From positions 3,782,001 through 3,846,000 of the forward strand of contig NZ_CP029608.1 in the NCBI RefSeq assembly GCF_003352185.1: a stretch of 64,000 bases of DNA, written 5' to 3'. The position numbers and the translations under genes were made by a program. Under the pieces are notes generated by a model. The model was given only the letters and a program-made list of their open reading frames with translations. It was not told where the DNA came from and did no database searches. The stretch's first letter is position 1, and every line of letters begins with the position of its first letter. Below are positions 1-8,307 of this stretch, in pieces. Source of the DNA: Pseudomonas kribbensis (GTDB lineage: Bacteria > Pseudomonadota > Gammaproteobacteria > Pseudomonadales > Pseudomonadaceae).

Positions 1-378
1 GGTCTGGATCGCCGCCGGCAACTGCTCACCCGCCTGCCGGCTGGAGTAGAGGCGCGATTCCAGAGGTTTTTCCTGCCAGGCACTCTGGCCCGGCCATGGA
101 CTGAACAGCAGCGTTTCATCGACCAGCGCAACGAAGGCATACACCAGCGCCTTGACCTGTTCGGTCGCCGAGTCGCCAACCCGCGAAAACGCCGTGCGCC
201 ACAGCCGTTGTGAGGCCTGGGTGGACAGCTCGACCACGGTTTCAACCAGCGCCGCATCGTCCTCGATGTCCTTGGGCAACTGCGTCCAGTCCAGTTGCCA
301 TTGCTGCCACGTCTGACGGAACGCGCTGCTCAACGGTGCGTCCTGCAACCCAAGGCTTGCGGCACTTCCTTGCGACAT
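1..378 (-). CDS. tssL: T6SS inner-membrane protein TssL (DotU/IcmH family), partial
   Basis: Only the first 126 codons are present; the gene runs off the left edge of the window. TssL is the inner-membrane component that joins TssM and TssJ in the T6SS membrane complex and contacts the baseplate through TssK. The visible part is the cytoplasmic DotU-like domain, recognisable by the motif ALVDETLLFSPW around residues 85-96 followed by an LESRLY...AGE stretch, as in DotU proteins. The single C-terminal membrane helix expected for the family lies outside the window. It starts at the ATG at 378, 18 bases after the tssK stop, so it is the downstream gene of a leftward tssJ-tssK-tssL operon. tssM and tssA probably follow outside the window. 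Confidence 0.9.
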   Translation of the reverse strand, partial: MSQGSAASLGLQDAPLSSAFRQTWQQWQLDWTQLPKDIEDDAALVETVVELSTQASQRLWRTAFSRVGDSATEQVKALVYAFVALVDETLLFSPWPGQSAWQEKPLESRLYSSRQAGEQLPAAIQT

Positions 379-396
379 ACGGCGTTCCTTGTGTGA

Positions 397-1728
397 TCAG
401 GCACTTTCACTGTTCTGGGCGACAAACAGCACCACTTGCCACGGACTGCTGGTCAGCCGGGTGGCCGGCGCGGCGATCACCAGCGGCAATTGCGCGTCGA
501 ACCAGTTGCCTTCGGCGGTCACCACAAACAGTCGGGTGTCGTCGCCGACGCTGTAGGCCACTTGTTCGCTGCGACTCATGGCCTGGTGCGTCAGGCCGCT
601 CATGCGCTGGCGGCTGAGCAAGGCGATGTGTGGCGCCGAGGCGATGATCGCGCCGCGCAGCCACTCGCCGGCCGCCTGTTCGCTGGCGCCGTTGGGCATG
701 CGCAGGCCGATGACCAGCCGCTGGCTCGGCTGTTCGTCCGGCAACTGAATGGAAAAGCTGTGTTCGCTGCGTTCGAAAGCGATGCTGCGATAACCTGCGC
801 GGATCAGCTCAAGCGTGGTTTCCAGCCAATCGAGCAGCGGTTCGTATCCACGCTGCAACTCGAAAAAATCCAGCGGTGCAAACGACGGCACACCCGCCAG
901 CGGATCCAGCGCCGACCACGCGCCGGCCAGCCCCAGCAGTTGCACATACAACGCCTGCGGATGGGCGATGCGGCTGTTCAGCGAGCCTTCGACTTCCGGC
1001 AGCCGCGTCCATAACGCGGTCAGTTGACGGCGAATCTCCAGCGCGTCGTCCTGATTGCCGGACTGTTGTGCCTGACGCAGACGCCCGCCGAGAAACAGGC
1101 ATTTCTCACGGGCCCGTGCGCAGAGCCCGGCAATCCGCCGACCCAGCGGCGATTCCGGCAACAGGACCGGCGTCGGCGGTGTATACGGCAACGGCAGGAA
1201 ACCGCCACCCTCCCTGCGGATTTTCAGCAGCGGCAGGCAGATCGAATCCGCCTTGTTGAGTTGCGTGCACAGACGCGGATTGGGTCGCCACACCGTGATC
1301 GATTCGGGGAACTCGCCACTGGTGAGATCCGGCAAGGCCTCGCCGACCACCGACTGTAAGCGGCCCTTGAGCGGCAGCAATTGACCGGCGCGCCACAAAG
1401 GGCTGATCGCGAGGTACACGGTGACAGTCGCATCGTCGGTTTCGTTGATTGACGGGCCGACATCCAGCTCCACCAATGGCCCGACACCTGCCTGCAGATT
1501 GACCGGTAAACCATCGGGCATCGTCCCCTGCAAGGACATCACCCGCACCACCCCGGCACTCATCGCCGAAGGGTCGAACTCCATGTGGCTGACGCCAAAG
1601 AACCACGGATTGCACGCCTGGGCCAGATGCGCGCCGAGCGCTTCGGCCCGCAGGCCCTGCAACTGAAAATGCTGTGGCAGCAATTGCATGCCTTCATGCC
1701 AGCAGACCGCGTCAGGTAGCAGACTCAT
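397..1728 (-). CDS. tssK: T6SS baseplate protein TssK
   Basis: TssK is a trimeric baseplate adaptor that links the TssFG wedge to the TssL/TssM membrane complex. The 443-residue product has the normal family length. Its N-terminus carries the typical W-x-E-G-M-x-L-x-P-Q-H-F-Q signature (residues 10-22 region) followed by a CNPWFFGV stretch. The ATG at 1728 is preceded by GGGAG at a good distance. It lies between tssJ (46-base gap) and tssL (18-base gap) on the same strand and is probably cotranscribed with both. I see no frameshift or truncation. Confidence 0.95.
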   Translation of the reverse strand: MSLLPDAVCWHEGMQLLPQHFQLQGLRAEALGAHLAQACNPWFFGVSHMEFDPSAMSAGVVRVMSLQGTMPDGLPVNLQAGVGPLVELDVGPSINETDDATVTVYLAISPLWRAGQLLPLKGRLQSVVGEALPDLTSGEFPESITVWRPNPRLCTQLNKADSICLPLLKIRREGGGFLPLPYTPPTPVLLPESPLGRRIAGLCARAREKCLFLGGRLRQAQQSGNQDDALEIRRQLTALWTRLPEVEGSLNSRIAHPQALYVQLLGLAGAWSALDPLAGVPSFAPLDFFELQRGYEPLLDWLETTLELIRAGYRSIAFERSEHSFSIQLPDEQPSQRLVIGLRMPNGASEQAAGEWLRGAIIASAPHIALLSRQRMSGLTHQAMSRSEQVAYSVGDDTRLFVVTAEGNWFDAQLPLVIAAPATRLTSSPWQVVLFVAQNSESA

Positions 1729-1774
1729 ACGACTCCCTTCGACTGCACCGCGAACCGGCGGCGGACGGTTTTTT

Positions 1775-2221
1775 TCAGTTTTCCTTGCTGACCAGGGTCA
1801 TTTCGCGGCTGTCGAACTTGAGCCACGCATCACTCTGATCGTCCAGCCGCAAGCGGTGCGCTCCGGGTGTGTTATAGCTGGCGAAGACTAAAAGTCCAGC
1901 CGCCCGCTTGCCCCCCAGCGGGAAGGGTTGGCGGTCGATGAATTGCCCCGGCACCAGCTCCAGTCCCCACACGCTCATCAGCTGACGATAGTCGCGCTGG
2001 TACTGCTCGCGCCCGGCGAACCACTGCTGGGCGCTGATGCCCGACAGTTGCTTGAGCAGGTCAGGGTCATTGACCGCGATGAAATCCACGGCAATCGGTG
2101 TGTCGTCATTGGCCTTGGGCGCGACGTCGAGGGTCAGGCTGTCGAGATCGACTTTCGGCCCGAAGAACGAACAGCCCGCGAGCAGCGCAAAGCCGATTGT
2201 TAGAAAAAGTCGTGAAGACAA
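1775..2221 (-). CDS. tssJ: T6SS outer-membrane lipoprotein TssJ
   Basis: TssJ is the outer-membrane lipoprotein that anchors the TssLM membrane complex. I chose the TTG at 2221 because AAGGA lies just upstream and the product then begins with a short hydrophobic signal ending in the lipobox LLAGC (Cys17). An in-frame TTG at 2338 would add 39 residues without any lipoprotein sense and has no good ribosome site. The mature region, about 130 residues, contains the family-typical pattern of beta strands and a conserved DVAPKAN...PIAVDF segment. It is the first gene of the leftward tssJ-K-L operon and diverges from tssB. Confidence 0.85.
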   Translation of the reverse strand: MSSRLFLTIGFALLAGCSFFGPKVDLDSLTLDVAPKANDDTPIAVDFIAVNDPDLLKQLSGISAQQWFAGREQYQRDYRQLMSVWGLELVPGQFIDRQPFPLGGKRAAGLLVFASYNTPGAHRLRLDDQSDAWLKFDSREMTLVSKEN

Positions 2222-2449
2222 AATGAATTTTCCTTTTCGCGAGACAGTCCAAAAATGTTTTTCGCTTGCATTTTTATAGACCTGTTCTAGCGTCTTGGGT
2301 AGTTCGGTTCCTACAGCCGAATGTGGAAGGTTTGTCAAAGGAACGACAGGTCATCTGCCTCCCTTTCTAACCTGTGGTCCAGCAAGGGAAAGCGATGAAC
2401 GGGCCTCCCCGATGCATTGCGCCCGCTCATCGCATCGGAGTCCGCCGAC
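2222..2449. promoter_or_regulatory. Divergent tssJ / tssB promoter region
   Basis: This 228-base spacer separates the leftward tssJ operon from the rightward tssB operon and must contain both promoters. It is AT-richer near 2220-2290 than the flanking genes. I could not assign convincing -10/-35 or sigma-54 elements. A GGAG at 2437-2440 is the tssB ribosome site. Confidence 0.5.
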
Positions 2450-2992
2450 ATGGCAGAAAGTACCCAGCACAAGCTCGACCGGGTTCGCCCGCCCCGAGTG
2501 CAAATCACCTATGACGTCGAAATCGGCAACGCCATCGAGAAAAAGGAATTGCCACTGGTGGTCGGGATTCTTGCCGACCTCTCGGGCAAGCCGCTCGAAC
2601 CACTGGCAAAACTGACCGAACGCCGTTTCACCGAAATCGACCGCGACAACTTCAACGACGTCCTCGCCTCCATCGCCCCTCGCGCCACGCTGCAAGTCAA
2701 CAACACCCTCAGCGGCGACGACAGCAAGCTGAACATCGAACTCAACTTCAAACACATCGACGATTTCGACCCGGTCAGGGTGGTGGAGCAAGTCACTCCG
2801 CTGCGGCGCCTGTTCGAAGCCCGTCAGCGCCTGCGCGATCTGCTGACCAAACTCGACGGCAACGACGATCTCGACAAGCTGTTGCGCGATGTCATCGCCA
2901 ACACCGAAGGCTTGCAAGAGATCAAATCGGCTCGCCCGGACACCGCTGTCCCGGCAGCTGATGCCGAGGCCCCGGCCGAACCGCAAGCCTGA
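2450..2992 (+). CDS. tssB: T6SS contractile sheath small subunit TssB (VipA)
   Basis: TssB pairs with TssC to form the contractile sheath around the Hcp tube. The 180-residue product has the family core: an RVQITYDVE motif near residue 15, ELPLVVGILADLSG near residues 30-45, and FNDVL...APR. The C-terminus ends in an Ala/Pro/Glu-rich tail. The ATG at 2450 is preceded by GGAG at about 9 bases; an upstream TTG at 2417 would add 11 residues with no ribosome site. It is the first gene of the rightward sheath/baseplate operon and lies 29 bases before tssC. Confidence 0.95.
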   Translation: MAESTQHKLDRVRPPRVQITYDVEIGNAIEKKELPLVVGILADLSGKPLEPLAKLTERRFTEIDRDNFNDVLASIAPRATLQVNNTLSGDDSKLNIELNFKHIDDFDPVRVVEQVTPLRRLFEARQRLRDLLTKLDGNDDLDKLLRDVIANTEGLQEIKSARPDTAVPAADAEAPAEPQA

Positions 2993-3021
2993 TCGTCCAC
3001 CTGACCGAGGAAGAATTCGCC

Positions 3022-4506
3022 ATGCCCGCCGCCGCCCAGAATCAAGCCAGCGAAAATGCTGCCGCCGAAACTTTATCCCTGCTTGACCGGATCATCGCCG
3101 AGGGCCGCATGGCCCATGACGACAGCCAGCAGGACTACGCCCGCGACATGCTCGCGGAATTCGCCACCCAGGTACTCGACGAAGGCATGGCCATCGACAA
3201 GGACACCGTGGCGATGATCAACGACCGCATCAGCAAGATCGATGAACTGATCAGTGCCCAGCTCAACGAAGTGCTGCACCACCCGGACCTGCAAAAACTC
3301 GAAGCGTCCTGGCGCGGCCTGCACATGCTGGTGCAGAACACCGAAACCAGCACCCGGTTGAAGCTGCGCCTGCTGAACGTGACGCAGAAAGAGCTGCAGA
3401 ACGATCTGGAAAAAGCCGTCGAATTCGACCAGAGCGCCCTGTTCAAGAAGATCTACGAAGAGGAATACGGTACCTTCGGTGGCCACCCGTTCAGCCTTTT
3501 GGTCGGTGACTACACCTTCGGCCGCCACCCGCAGGACATCGGCCTGCTGGAAAAACTCTCGAACGTCGCCGCCGCTGCCCACGCGCCCTTCATTGCTGCC
3601 GCCAGCCCGCGTCTGTTCGACATGAACAGCTTCACCGAACTGGCCGTGCCCCGTGACCTGTCGAAAGTGTTCGAGAGTCAGGAACTGATCAAGTGGCGCT
3701 CGTTCCGTGAGAGCGAAGACTCGCGCTACGTCTCGCTGGTGCTGCCACACTTCCTGCTGCGCCTGCCATACGGCCCGGACACTTCGCCGGTGGAAGGCAT
3801 CAATTACGTCGAAGACACCAACGGCACCGATCACAGCAAATACCTGTGGGGCAATGCCGCGTGGGCACTGTCGCAACGCATCACCGAAGCCTTTGCCAAG
3901 TACGGCTGGTGCGCGGCGATCCGTGGCGCTGAAGGCGGCGGCGCGGTCGAAGGCCTGCCGGCGCACACTTTCCGTACCAGCTCCGGCGACCTGTCGCTCA
4001 AATGCCCGACCGAAGTGGCGATCACCGACCGCCGGGAAAAAGAGCTCAACGACCTCGGTTTCATCGCCCTGTGCCACAAGAAGAACAGCGACATCGCGGT
4101 GTTCTTCGGCGGCCAGACCACCAACAAGTCCAAGGTCTACAACACCAACGAGGCCAACGCCAACGCACGAATCTCGGCGATGCTGCCGTACGTGCTCGCG
4201 GCTTCGCGTTTCGCCCATTACCTGAAGGTGATCATGCGCGACAAGGTCGGCAGCTTCATGACCCGCGACAACGTGCAGACCTACCTCAACAACTGGATCG
4301 CCGACTACGTGCTGATCAACGACAACGCGCCGCAGGAAATCAAGGCGCAATACCCGTTGCGTGAAGCGCGGGTGGACGTCACCGAAGTCGCCGGCAAACC
4401 CGGTGCCTACCGCGCGACGGTGTTCCTGCGGCCGCACTTCCAGCTCGAAGAGCTGACCGCGTCGATCCGCCTGGTCGCGACCCTGCCGCCACCGGTCGCC
4501 GCCTGA
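3022..4506 (+). CDS. tssC: T6SS contractile sheath large subunit TssC (VipB)
   Basis: TssC is the large sheath subunit; TssB-TssC heterodimers assemble into the contractile tail sheath in the cytoplasm. The 494-residue length is normal for the family. Clear family stretches are the N-terminal ...HHPDLQKLEASWRGL, the central FGGHPFSLLVGDYTF region (about residues 150-170), and the C-terminal YPLREARVDV...PGAY segment. A GAGGAA ribosome site precedes the ATG at 3022. A hairpin follows the stop codon and may limit read-through into hcp. Confidence 0.96.
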   Translation: MPAAAQNQASENAAAETLSLLDRIIAEGRMAHDDSQQDYARDMLAEFATQVLDEGMAIDKDTVAMINDRISKIDELISAQLNEVLHHPDLQKLEASWRGLHMLVQNTETSTRLKLRLLNVTQKELQNDLEKAVEFDQSALFKKIYEEEYGTFGGHPFSLLVGDYTFGRHPQDIGLLEKLSNVAAAAHAPFIAAASPRLFDMNSFTELAVPRDLSKVFESQELIKWRSFRESEDSRYVSLVLPHFLLRLPYGPDTSPVEGINYVEDTNGTDHSKYLWGNAAWALSQRITEAFAKYGWCAAIRGAEGGGAVEGLPAHTFRTSSGDLSLKCPTEVAITDRREKELNDLGFIALCHKKNSDIAVFFGGQTTNKSKVYNTNEANANARISAMLPYVLAASRFAHYLKVIMRDKVGSFMTRDNVQTYLNNWIADYVLINDNAPQEIKAQYPLREARVDVTEVAGKPGAYRATVFLRPHFQLEELTASIRLVATLPPPVAA

Positions 4507-4515
4507 CCCGCACAC

Positions 4516-4538
4516 GCCCGCAGGGTTTTCCTGCGGGC
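4516..4538 (+). terminator. Hairpin between tssC and hcp (terminator or attenuator)
   Basis: Perfect 9-bp stem (GCCCGCAGG / CCTGCGGGC) with a five-base loop GTTTT, starting nine bases after the tssC stop. The following sequence is only moderately T-rich (GCTTTCCCGTTTGT), so it may be a partial terminator, or a 3'-end stabiliser that sets a different hcp mRNA level. Confidence 0.55.
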
Positions 4539-4583
4539 GCTTTCCCGTTTGTCTAGCGCGATAATCTTCAGGAGTTTCAAGCG

Positions 4584-5081
4584 ATGGATGCAATCATTCT
4601 CGACCTCGGCGGCGACATCAAAGGCGACAGTCTGCTCGAGGGTTACGCGGACAAGATCGAAGTCATGTCCTACAGCCACAACGTGGCAATGCAGGTGACC
4701 AACGACGTCAGCAACTCGGAGCGCACCTCCGGCAAACCCCACGTTGGCGAGTTCACCCTGACCAAATTCGTCGACACTTCCACACCGTCCCTCAACGAAT
4801 ACTGCTGCGCCGGCAAACCGATCCCGGAAGCCAAGATCACCATCGGTCGCAACGCCGCCGAAGGCAGCGGGCAACTGCTCCCGTTCATCATCTACACCCT
4901 GACCAATGTGGTGATTTCCAACGTCAGCGTCAGTGGCGGTACCGGCGGCAAACCGGTGGAAACCCTGTCCCTGAACTTCACCAAAATCAAATGGGAGCTG
5001 ACCGCGCAGAAGGACGACGGTACCAAGGAAGGCACGGCTGCCTCGACCTGGGACATGGCCGCCAACAAGCTGGTCAGCTAA
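4584..5081 (+). CDS. hcp: T6SS inner-tube protein Hcp (TssD)
   Basis: Hcp forms hexameric rings that stack into the T6SS inner tube, and it is secreted. The 165-residue product matches the family length. The N-terminus MDAIILDLGG-IKG and the internal SGKPHVGEFTLTKFVD motif (about residues 49-65) are typical of Hcp proteins in which a KIEVMSYSHN segment forms the ring. There is no signal peptide, as expected. A strong AGGAG lies 8-12 bases before the ATG at 4584. The hairpin upstream and the 77-base gap suggest that hcp is tuned separately from tssBC. An adjacent Cys-Cys pair lies near residue 73. Confidence 0.96.
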   Translation: MDAIILDLGGDIKGDSLLEGYADKIEVMSYSHNVAMQVTNDVSNSERTSGKPHVGEFTLTKFVDTSTPSLNEYCCAGKPIPEAKITIGRNAAEGSGQLLPFIIYTLTNVVISNVSVSGGTGGKPVETLSLNFTKIKWELTAQKDDGTKEGTAASTWDMAANKLVS

Positions 5082-5096
5082 CCAGGCGCCCCGGCC

Positions 5097-5540
5097 ATGG
5101 CAGGCACCGGCATCCTTGCGCCGCTGTTCGAACGCCTCGCGTGCGGCGAGTCCGATGTCGCGCAGGCGTTCGATCTTCAAGGGTTGCTCGATTCGGTGCA
5201 CACCGAACTGTCGCGCCTGTTCAATACCCGCCGGGGCCCACGAACGCTCACTTCCCCGCCCAGCATTGTCGACTACGGCATCGCCGACTGGAGCGCCCTG
5301 CAACAACAGCGCAGCGATGACCGCCGTCGCCTGGCGCGGGACATCCGCGAGGCCATCACCCATTTCGAACCACGCCTGCTGCTGGGCGAGGTTCAGGTCA
5401 ATCCCCTCCCCGAACAACCACAGCGATTGAGCATCCGCCTGCTCGGCGAGTTACGCAGCGGCCGGCAACACTGGCCGGTGGCCTTTGTCATCGAGCCCGG
5501 CAACGAAGGGCTGGAGGTGCGCCATGAGCGACTCGATTGA
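5097..5540 (+). CDS. tssE: T6SS baseplate protein TssE (gp25-like)
   Basis: TssE is the phage gp25-like baseplate wedge protein that starts sheath assembly. The 147-residue product shows the gpW/gp25 pattern: a leader, then LFNTRRG (residues 42-48), SIVDYGIADW, and IREAITHFEPRL in the C-terminal half. It follows hcp by 15 bases. Its last 17 bases overlap the start of tssF, which suggests translational coupling among tssE, tssF and tssG. Confidence 0.93.
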   Translation: MAGTGILAPLFERLACGESDVAQAFDLQGLLDSVHTELSRLFNTRRGPRTLTSPPSIVDYGIADWSALQQQRSDDRRRLARDIREAITHFEPRLLLGEVQVNPLPEQPQRLSIRLLGELRSGRQHWPVAFVIEPGNEGLEVRHERLD

Positions 5541-7317
5541 CCCGCAACTGCTCGACTACTACCAACGCGAACTGACCTGGTTGCGTCACGCCGGCAGCCA
5601 GTTTGCCGAACGCTATCCGAAAGTCGCGCGGCGGCTGGAGCTGTCTCCCGGTGAGTGCCCCGACCCGCACGTCGAGCGATTGCTCGAAGGCTTCGCCCTG
5701 CTCGCGGCGCGTCTGCAACGACGCCTGGATGATGACTACGCCGAGTTCAGCGATGCCTTGCTGGAGCAGCTTTATCCCTTGGCCGTGCGCCCCCTGCCGT
5801 CCTGCGCCATCGTGCAGTTCGAGCCGGACCCGAGCAAAGGCAAACTCGACGGTGGTTATCCCCTGCCCCGGGACACGCCGCTGTTCGTCACCACCAGCAA
5901 GGGCGAAAGCATTCACTTTCGCACCAGTGCCGCCGTGCGGCTGTGGCCCATAGAAGTGACCGAAGCGCTGTTGCTCGGCAGTGATGAAGCGCAGGCGCTG
6001 ACCGGTGTGGCGCAGTCCCGTTCGGCCTTGCGCCTGAGTCTGCGTTGCCTGGGCGAAAGCCAATGGTCCGAGCTGGAGATCGACAGTTTACGCATTCATC
6101 TGGCCGCCTCACCGGTGATCAATGCCGGGCTCTATGACCTGCTCGGCGCCCATGCGGTGCAGGTGCTCGCAGGCTCGCCGGGGAGTATTCCGGCGAAATT
6201 GAAGGGACTGCCGCAGATCGTCGGGTTCGCCGACGACGAGGTGCTGCTGCCGGACGAAGACGGTGTGCACCCGGGCATGCGCCTGCTGGCGGAGTACTTT
6301 GCCTTCCCGGAGAAGTTTCATTTCTTCGACCTGCCACTTGCCGGCGTTTCCAGCGACAGCCAGACGCTCTACCTGTACATCGTTTTCGACCGTGCTCCGG
6401 CCGGCCGCCTGCACTTGCAGGCCAGCGACATCGCCCTTGGCTGCGCACCGGTGATCAATCTGTTCCCGCGCACCTCCGAGCCGCTGCGTCCCGACGGCAC
6501 CCGCAGCGAATACCGACTGGTCGCCGACAGCCATCGGGAAAACAGCGTCGAGATCCACAGCATCCGCGCGATGCGCTCCAGCTCCAGCGCCGGCGTGCAA
6601 CGTCTGCCCGCCTATTACGGCAGCCAGCACAGCGGCGGCGATCAACAGCGTTACTGGCATGCGCGGCGCGTCAGTGGCCAGTCGCCGAACCGGCTCGGCA
6701 GTGATCTTCTGGTCAGCGTCGTCGACACCCGTTTTGAACCGCAAACCGATCTGCCCGACTACAGCCTCACCGCCGAACTGCTGTGCACCAACCGGCATCT
6801 GGCCCAGAGCCTGCCGGCCGGCACGCCATTGGGATTCGAGCGGCCGGGGCCGGTAGCGTGGGCACGCCTGCGCAATCCGCCGAGCCCGCAGAGTCTGCCG
6901 CGACTGGACGGCGATTCGCGCTGGCGGCTGGTGTCGCAACTGACCCTCAATCATTTGTCGCTGGTCGAAGGACCGCAGGCGCTGGATGCGCTGAAGGAGA
7001 TTCTGCATCTGCATAACCTGCGCGATGAAGCCAGCGCCCTGCGCCAGATCGATGGCTTGCTGAGCCTTGCCTGCGAACGGGTGATCGGCCACGTCGGTGC
7101 CGATGCCTGGCGCGGCTGGCGCAACGGACTTGAAGTGCAGTTGCAGCTCGATCCGCAGCATTTCGTCGGCAGCAGCGCGGTGCTGTTCTCGGCGGTGCTC
7201 GCGCAGTTCTTTTCGGTGTACGCCACGGCCAATCGCTTTGTGCGCACGGTGCTCATGCAGGCTGACAAGGAGGTCAAGGCATGGCAACCCCAAGCCGGCA
7301 TGCCCCTGTCGCTCTGA
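5524..7317 (+). CDS. tssF: T6SS baseplate protein TssF
   Basis: TssF forms the baseplate wedge with TssG and TssE. The 597-residue product has the normal length and the diagnostic N-terminus YYQRELTWLRHAG with FAERYPKVARRL soon after. The ATG at 5524 has GGAGG upstream, inside the end of tssE, giving a 17-base overlap; an upstream in-frame start at 5485 would deepen the overlap without a better ribosome site. The 3' end overlaps tssG by 37 bases. No frameshift is seen. Confidence 0.95.
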   Translation: MSDSIDPQLLDYYQRELTWLRHAGSQFAERYPKVARRLELSPGECPDPHVERLLEGFALLAARLQRRLDDDYAEFSDALLEQLYPLAVRPLPSCAIVQFEPDPSKGKLDGGYPLPRDTPLFVTTSKGESIHFRTSAAVRLWPIEVTEALLLGSDEAQALTGVAQSRSALRLSLRCLGESQWSELEIDSLRIHLAASPVINAGLYDLLGAHAVQVLAGSPGSIPAKLKGLPQIVGFADDEVLLPDEDGVHPGMRLLAEYFAFPEKFHFFDLPLAGVSSDSQTLYLYIVFDRAPAGRLHLQASDIALGCAPVINLFPRTSEPLRPDGTRSEYRLVADSHRENSVEIHSIRAMRSSSSAGVQRLPAYYGSQHSGGDQQRYWHARRVSGQSPNRLGSDLLVSVVDTRFEPQTDLPDYSLTAELLCTNRHLAQSLPAGTPLGFERPGPVAWARLRNPPSPQSLPRLDGDSRWRLVSQLTLNHLSLVEGPQALDALKEILHLHNLRDEASALRQIDGLLSLACERVIGHVGADAWRGWRNGLEVQLQLDPQHFVGSSAVLFSAVLAQFFSVYATANRFVRTVLMQADKEVKAWQPQAGMPLSL

Positions 7318-8306
7318 CCCTGGGCCAGCGACTGCGCCGCGATCCGCAGGCGTTCGAATGGTTGCAAGCGTTGCTGTTGCTGGAGCGCGAACAGCCGCAG
7401 GCCGACTCCCTCGGTTCAGGCACATCGCCACAGGCCGAAGCGCTGAAATTGCGCGGGCCGTTGACGCCCGTGTTCGCCGCCAGCCAGATCGAAAGCCTGG
7501 AAGAAAAACCCGGTGAACCGCTGACGCTCAACTCGCCGATGTTCGGCCTCGGCGGCCCCGACGGCCCACTGCCCTACGCCTATCAGGAATGGCTGCAACA
7601 ACGGGCCCGGGCCAAGGATCACGCACCCGCCGAGTTCCTCGACCTGTTCCAGCATCGGCTGCTCAGCCTGCTGTACAAGGTAATGCGCAAACACCGGATC
7701 GCCCTCGGGTTTACCACGCCCGGTGCTTCGCCAGTGCAGGCGCAATTGCGGGCCCTGACCGGGTTGTTGCCCAAGTCACTGCAGGAGCGCCAGGCGATTC
7801 CCGACTGCGCCGTTCTGGCCTGCACCGCGTTGTACGCCGATGGCCGCCGGTCGTTGGCGGGGTTCGCAGCGATTGTCCGCGAGCAATTTTCCGTACCGGT
7901 GGAGCTGAGCGCCTATGAAGGTGCATGGCGTGAGATTCCGGCCGCCAGCCGAAGCGTCATGAAGGCTGGCGGGCGCAATCTGCAACTGGGTCGCAGCGCC
8001 GTGGCCGGCACCCGGGTCTGGGATGAGCATGCCGGGATTCGTCTGACGCTCGGGCCATTGTCCTCGGCGCAAGCCGGAAGCTTTCTGCCGGACGGCGAAT
8101 CGCACCCGGCACTGGCGAGCCTGGCGGCGTTGTATTTCGGCCCGGATCTGGATGTGAAACTGGTGATGCTGGTGCGCGGTGCCGGGCCGCTGAAGCTCGG
8201 TCGTCAGGCCCCGGCGTTGTTGAGCTGGAACGGCGGTTTGCAGCGTCAGGCCAGTCTTGCAGTGCAGCGGATCGAAACCCGTCTTCGTCAGCTGGGGATC
8301 ACCTGA
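7281..8306 (+). CDS. tssG: T6SS baseplate protein TssG
   Basis: TssG is the partner of TssF in the wedge complex. The 341-residue product begins with an LxxRLRRDPQAFEWLQALLLLE segment typical of the family and contains the LNSPMFGLGGPDGPLPYAY motif around residues 84-102, followed by FLDLFQHRLLSLLYK. AAGGAGG lies six bases before the ATG at 7281, inside the tssF end. One base separates its stop from the clpV start, so the two are translated together. Confidence 0.95.
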   Translation: MATPSRHAPVALTLGQRLRRDPQAFEWLQALLLLEREQPQADSLGSGTSPQAEALKLRGPLTPVFAASQIESLEEKPGEPLTLNSPMFGLGGPDGPLPYAYQEWLQQRARAKDHAPAEFLDLFQHRLLSLLYKVMRKHRIALGFTTPGASPVQAQLRALTGLLPKSLQERQAIPDCAVLACTALYADGRRSLAGFAAIVREQFSVPVELSAYEGAWREIPAASRSVMKAGGRNLQLGRSAVAGTRVWDEHAGIRLTLGPLSSAQAGSFLPDGESHPALASLAALYFGPDLDVKLVMLVRGAGPLKLGRQAPALLSWNGGLQRQASLAVQRIETRLRQLGIT

Positions 8307-8307
8307 A

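Noticed and set aside
2222..2449. Sigma-54 promoter for the T6SS operon
   Set aside because: A TTGCA near 2267 is not accompanied by a proper -24 TGGC element.
3073..4593. 506-residue reading frame antisense to tssC
   Set aside because: tssC is unmistakable on the + strand; the antisense frame is a codon-bias artefact.
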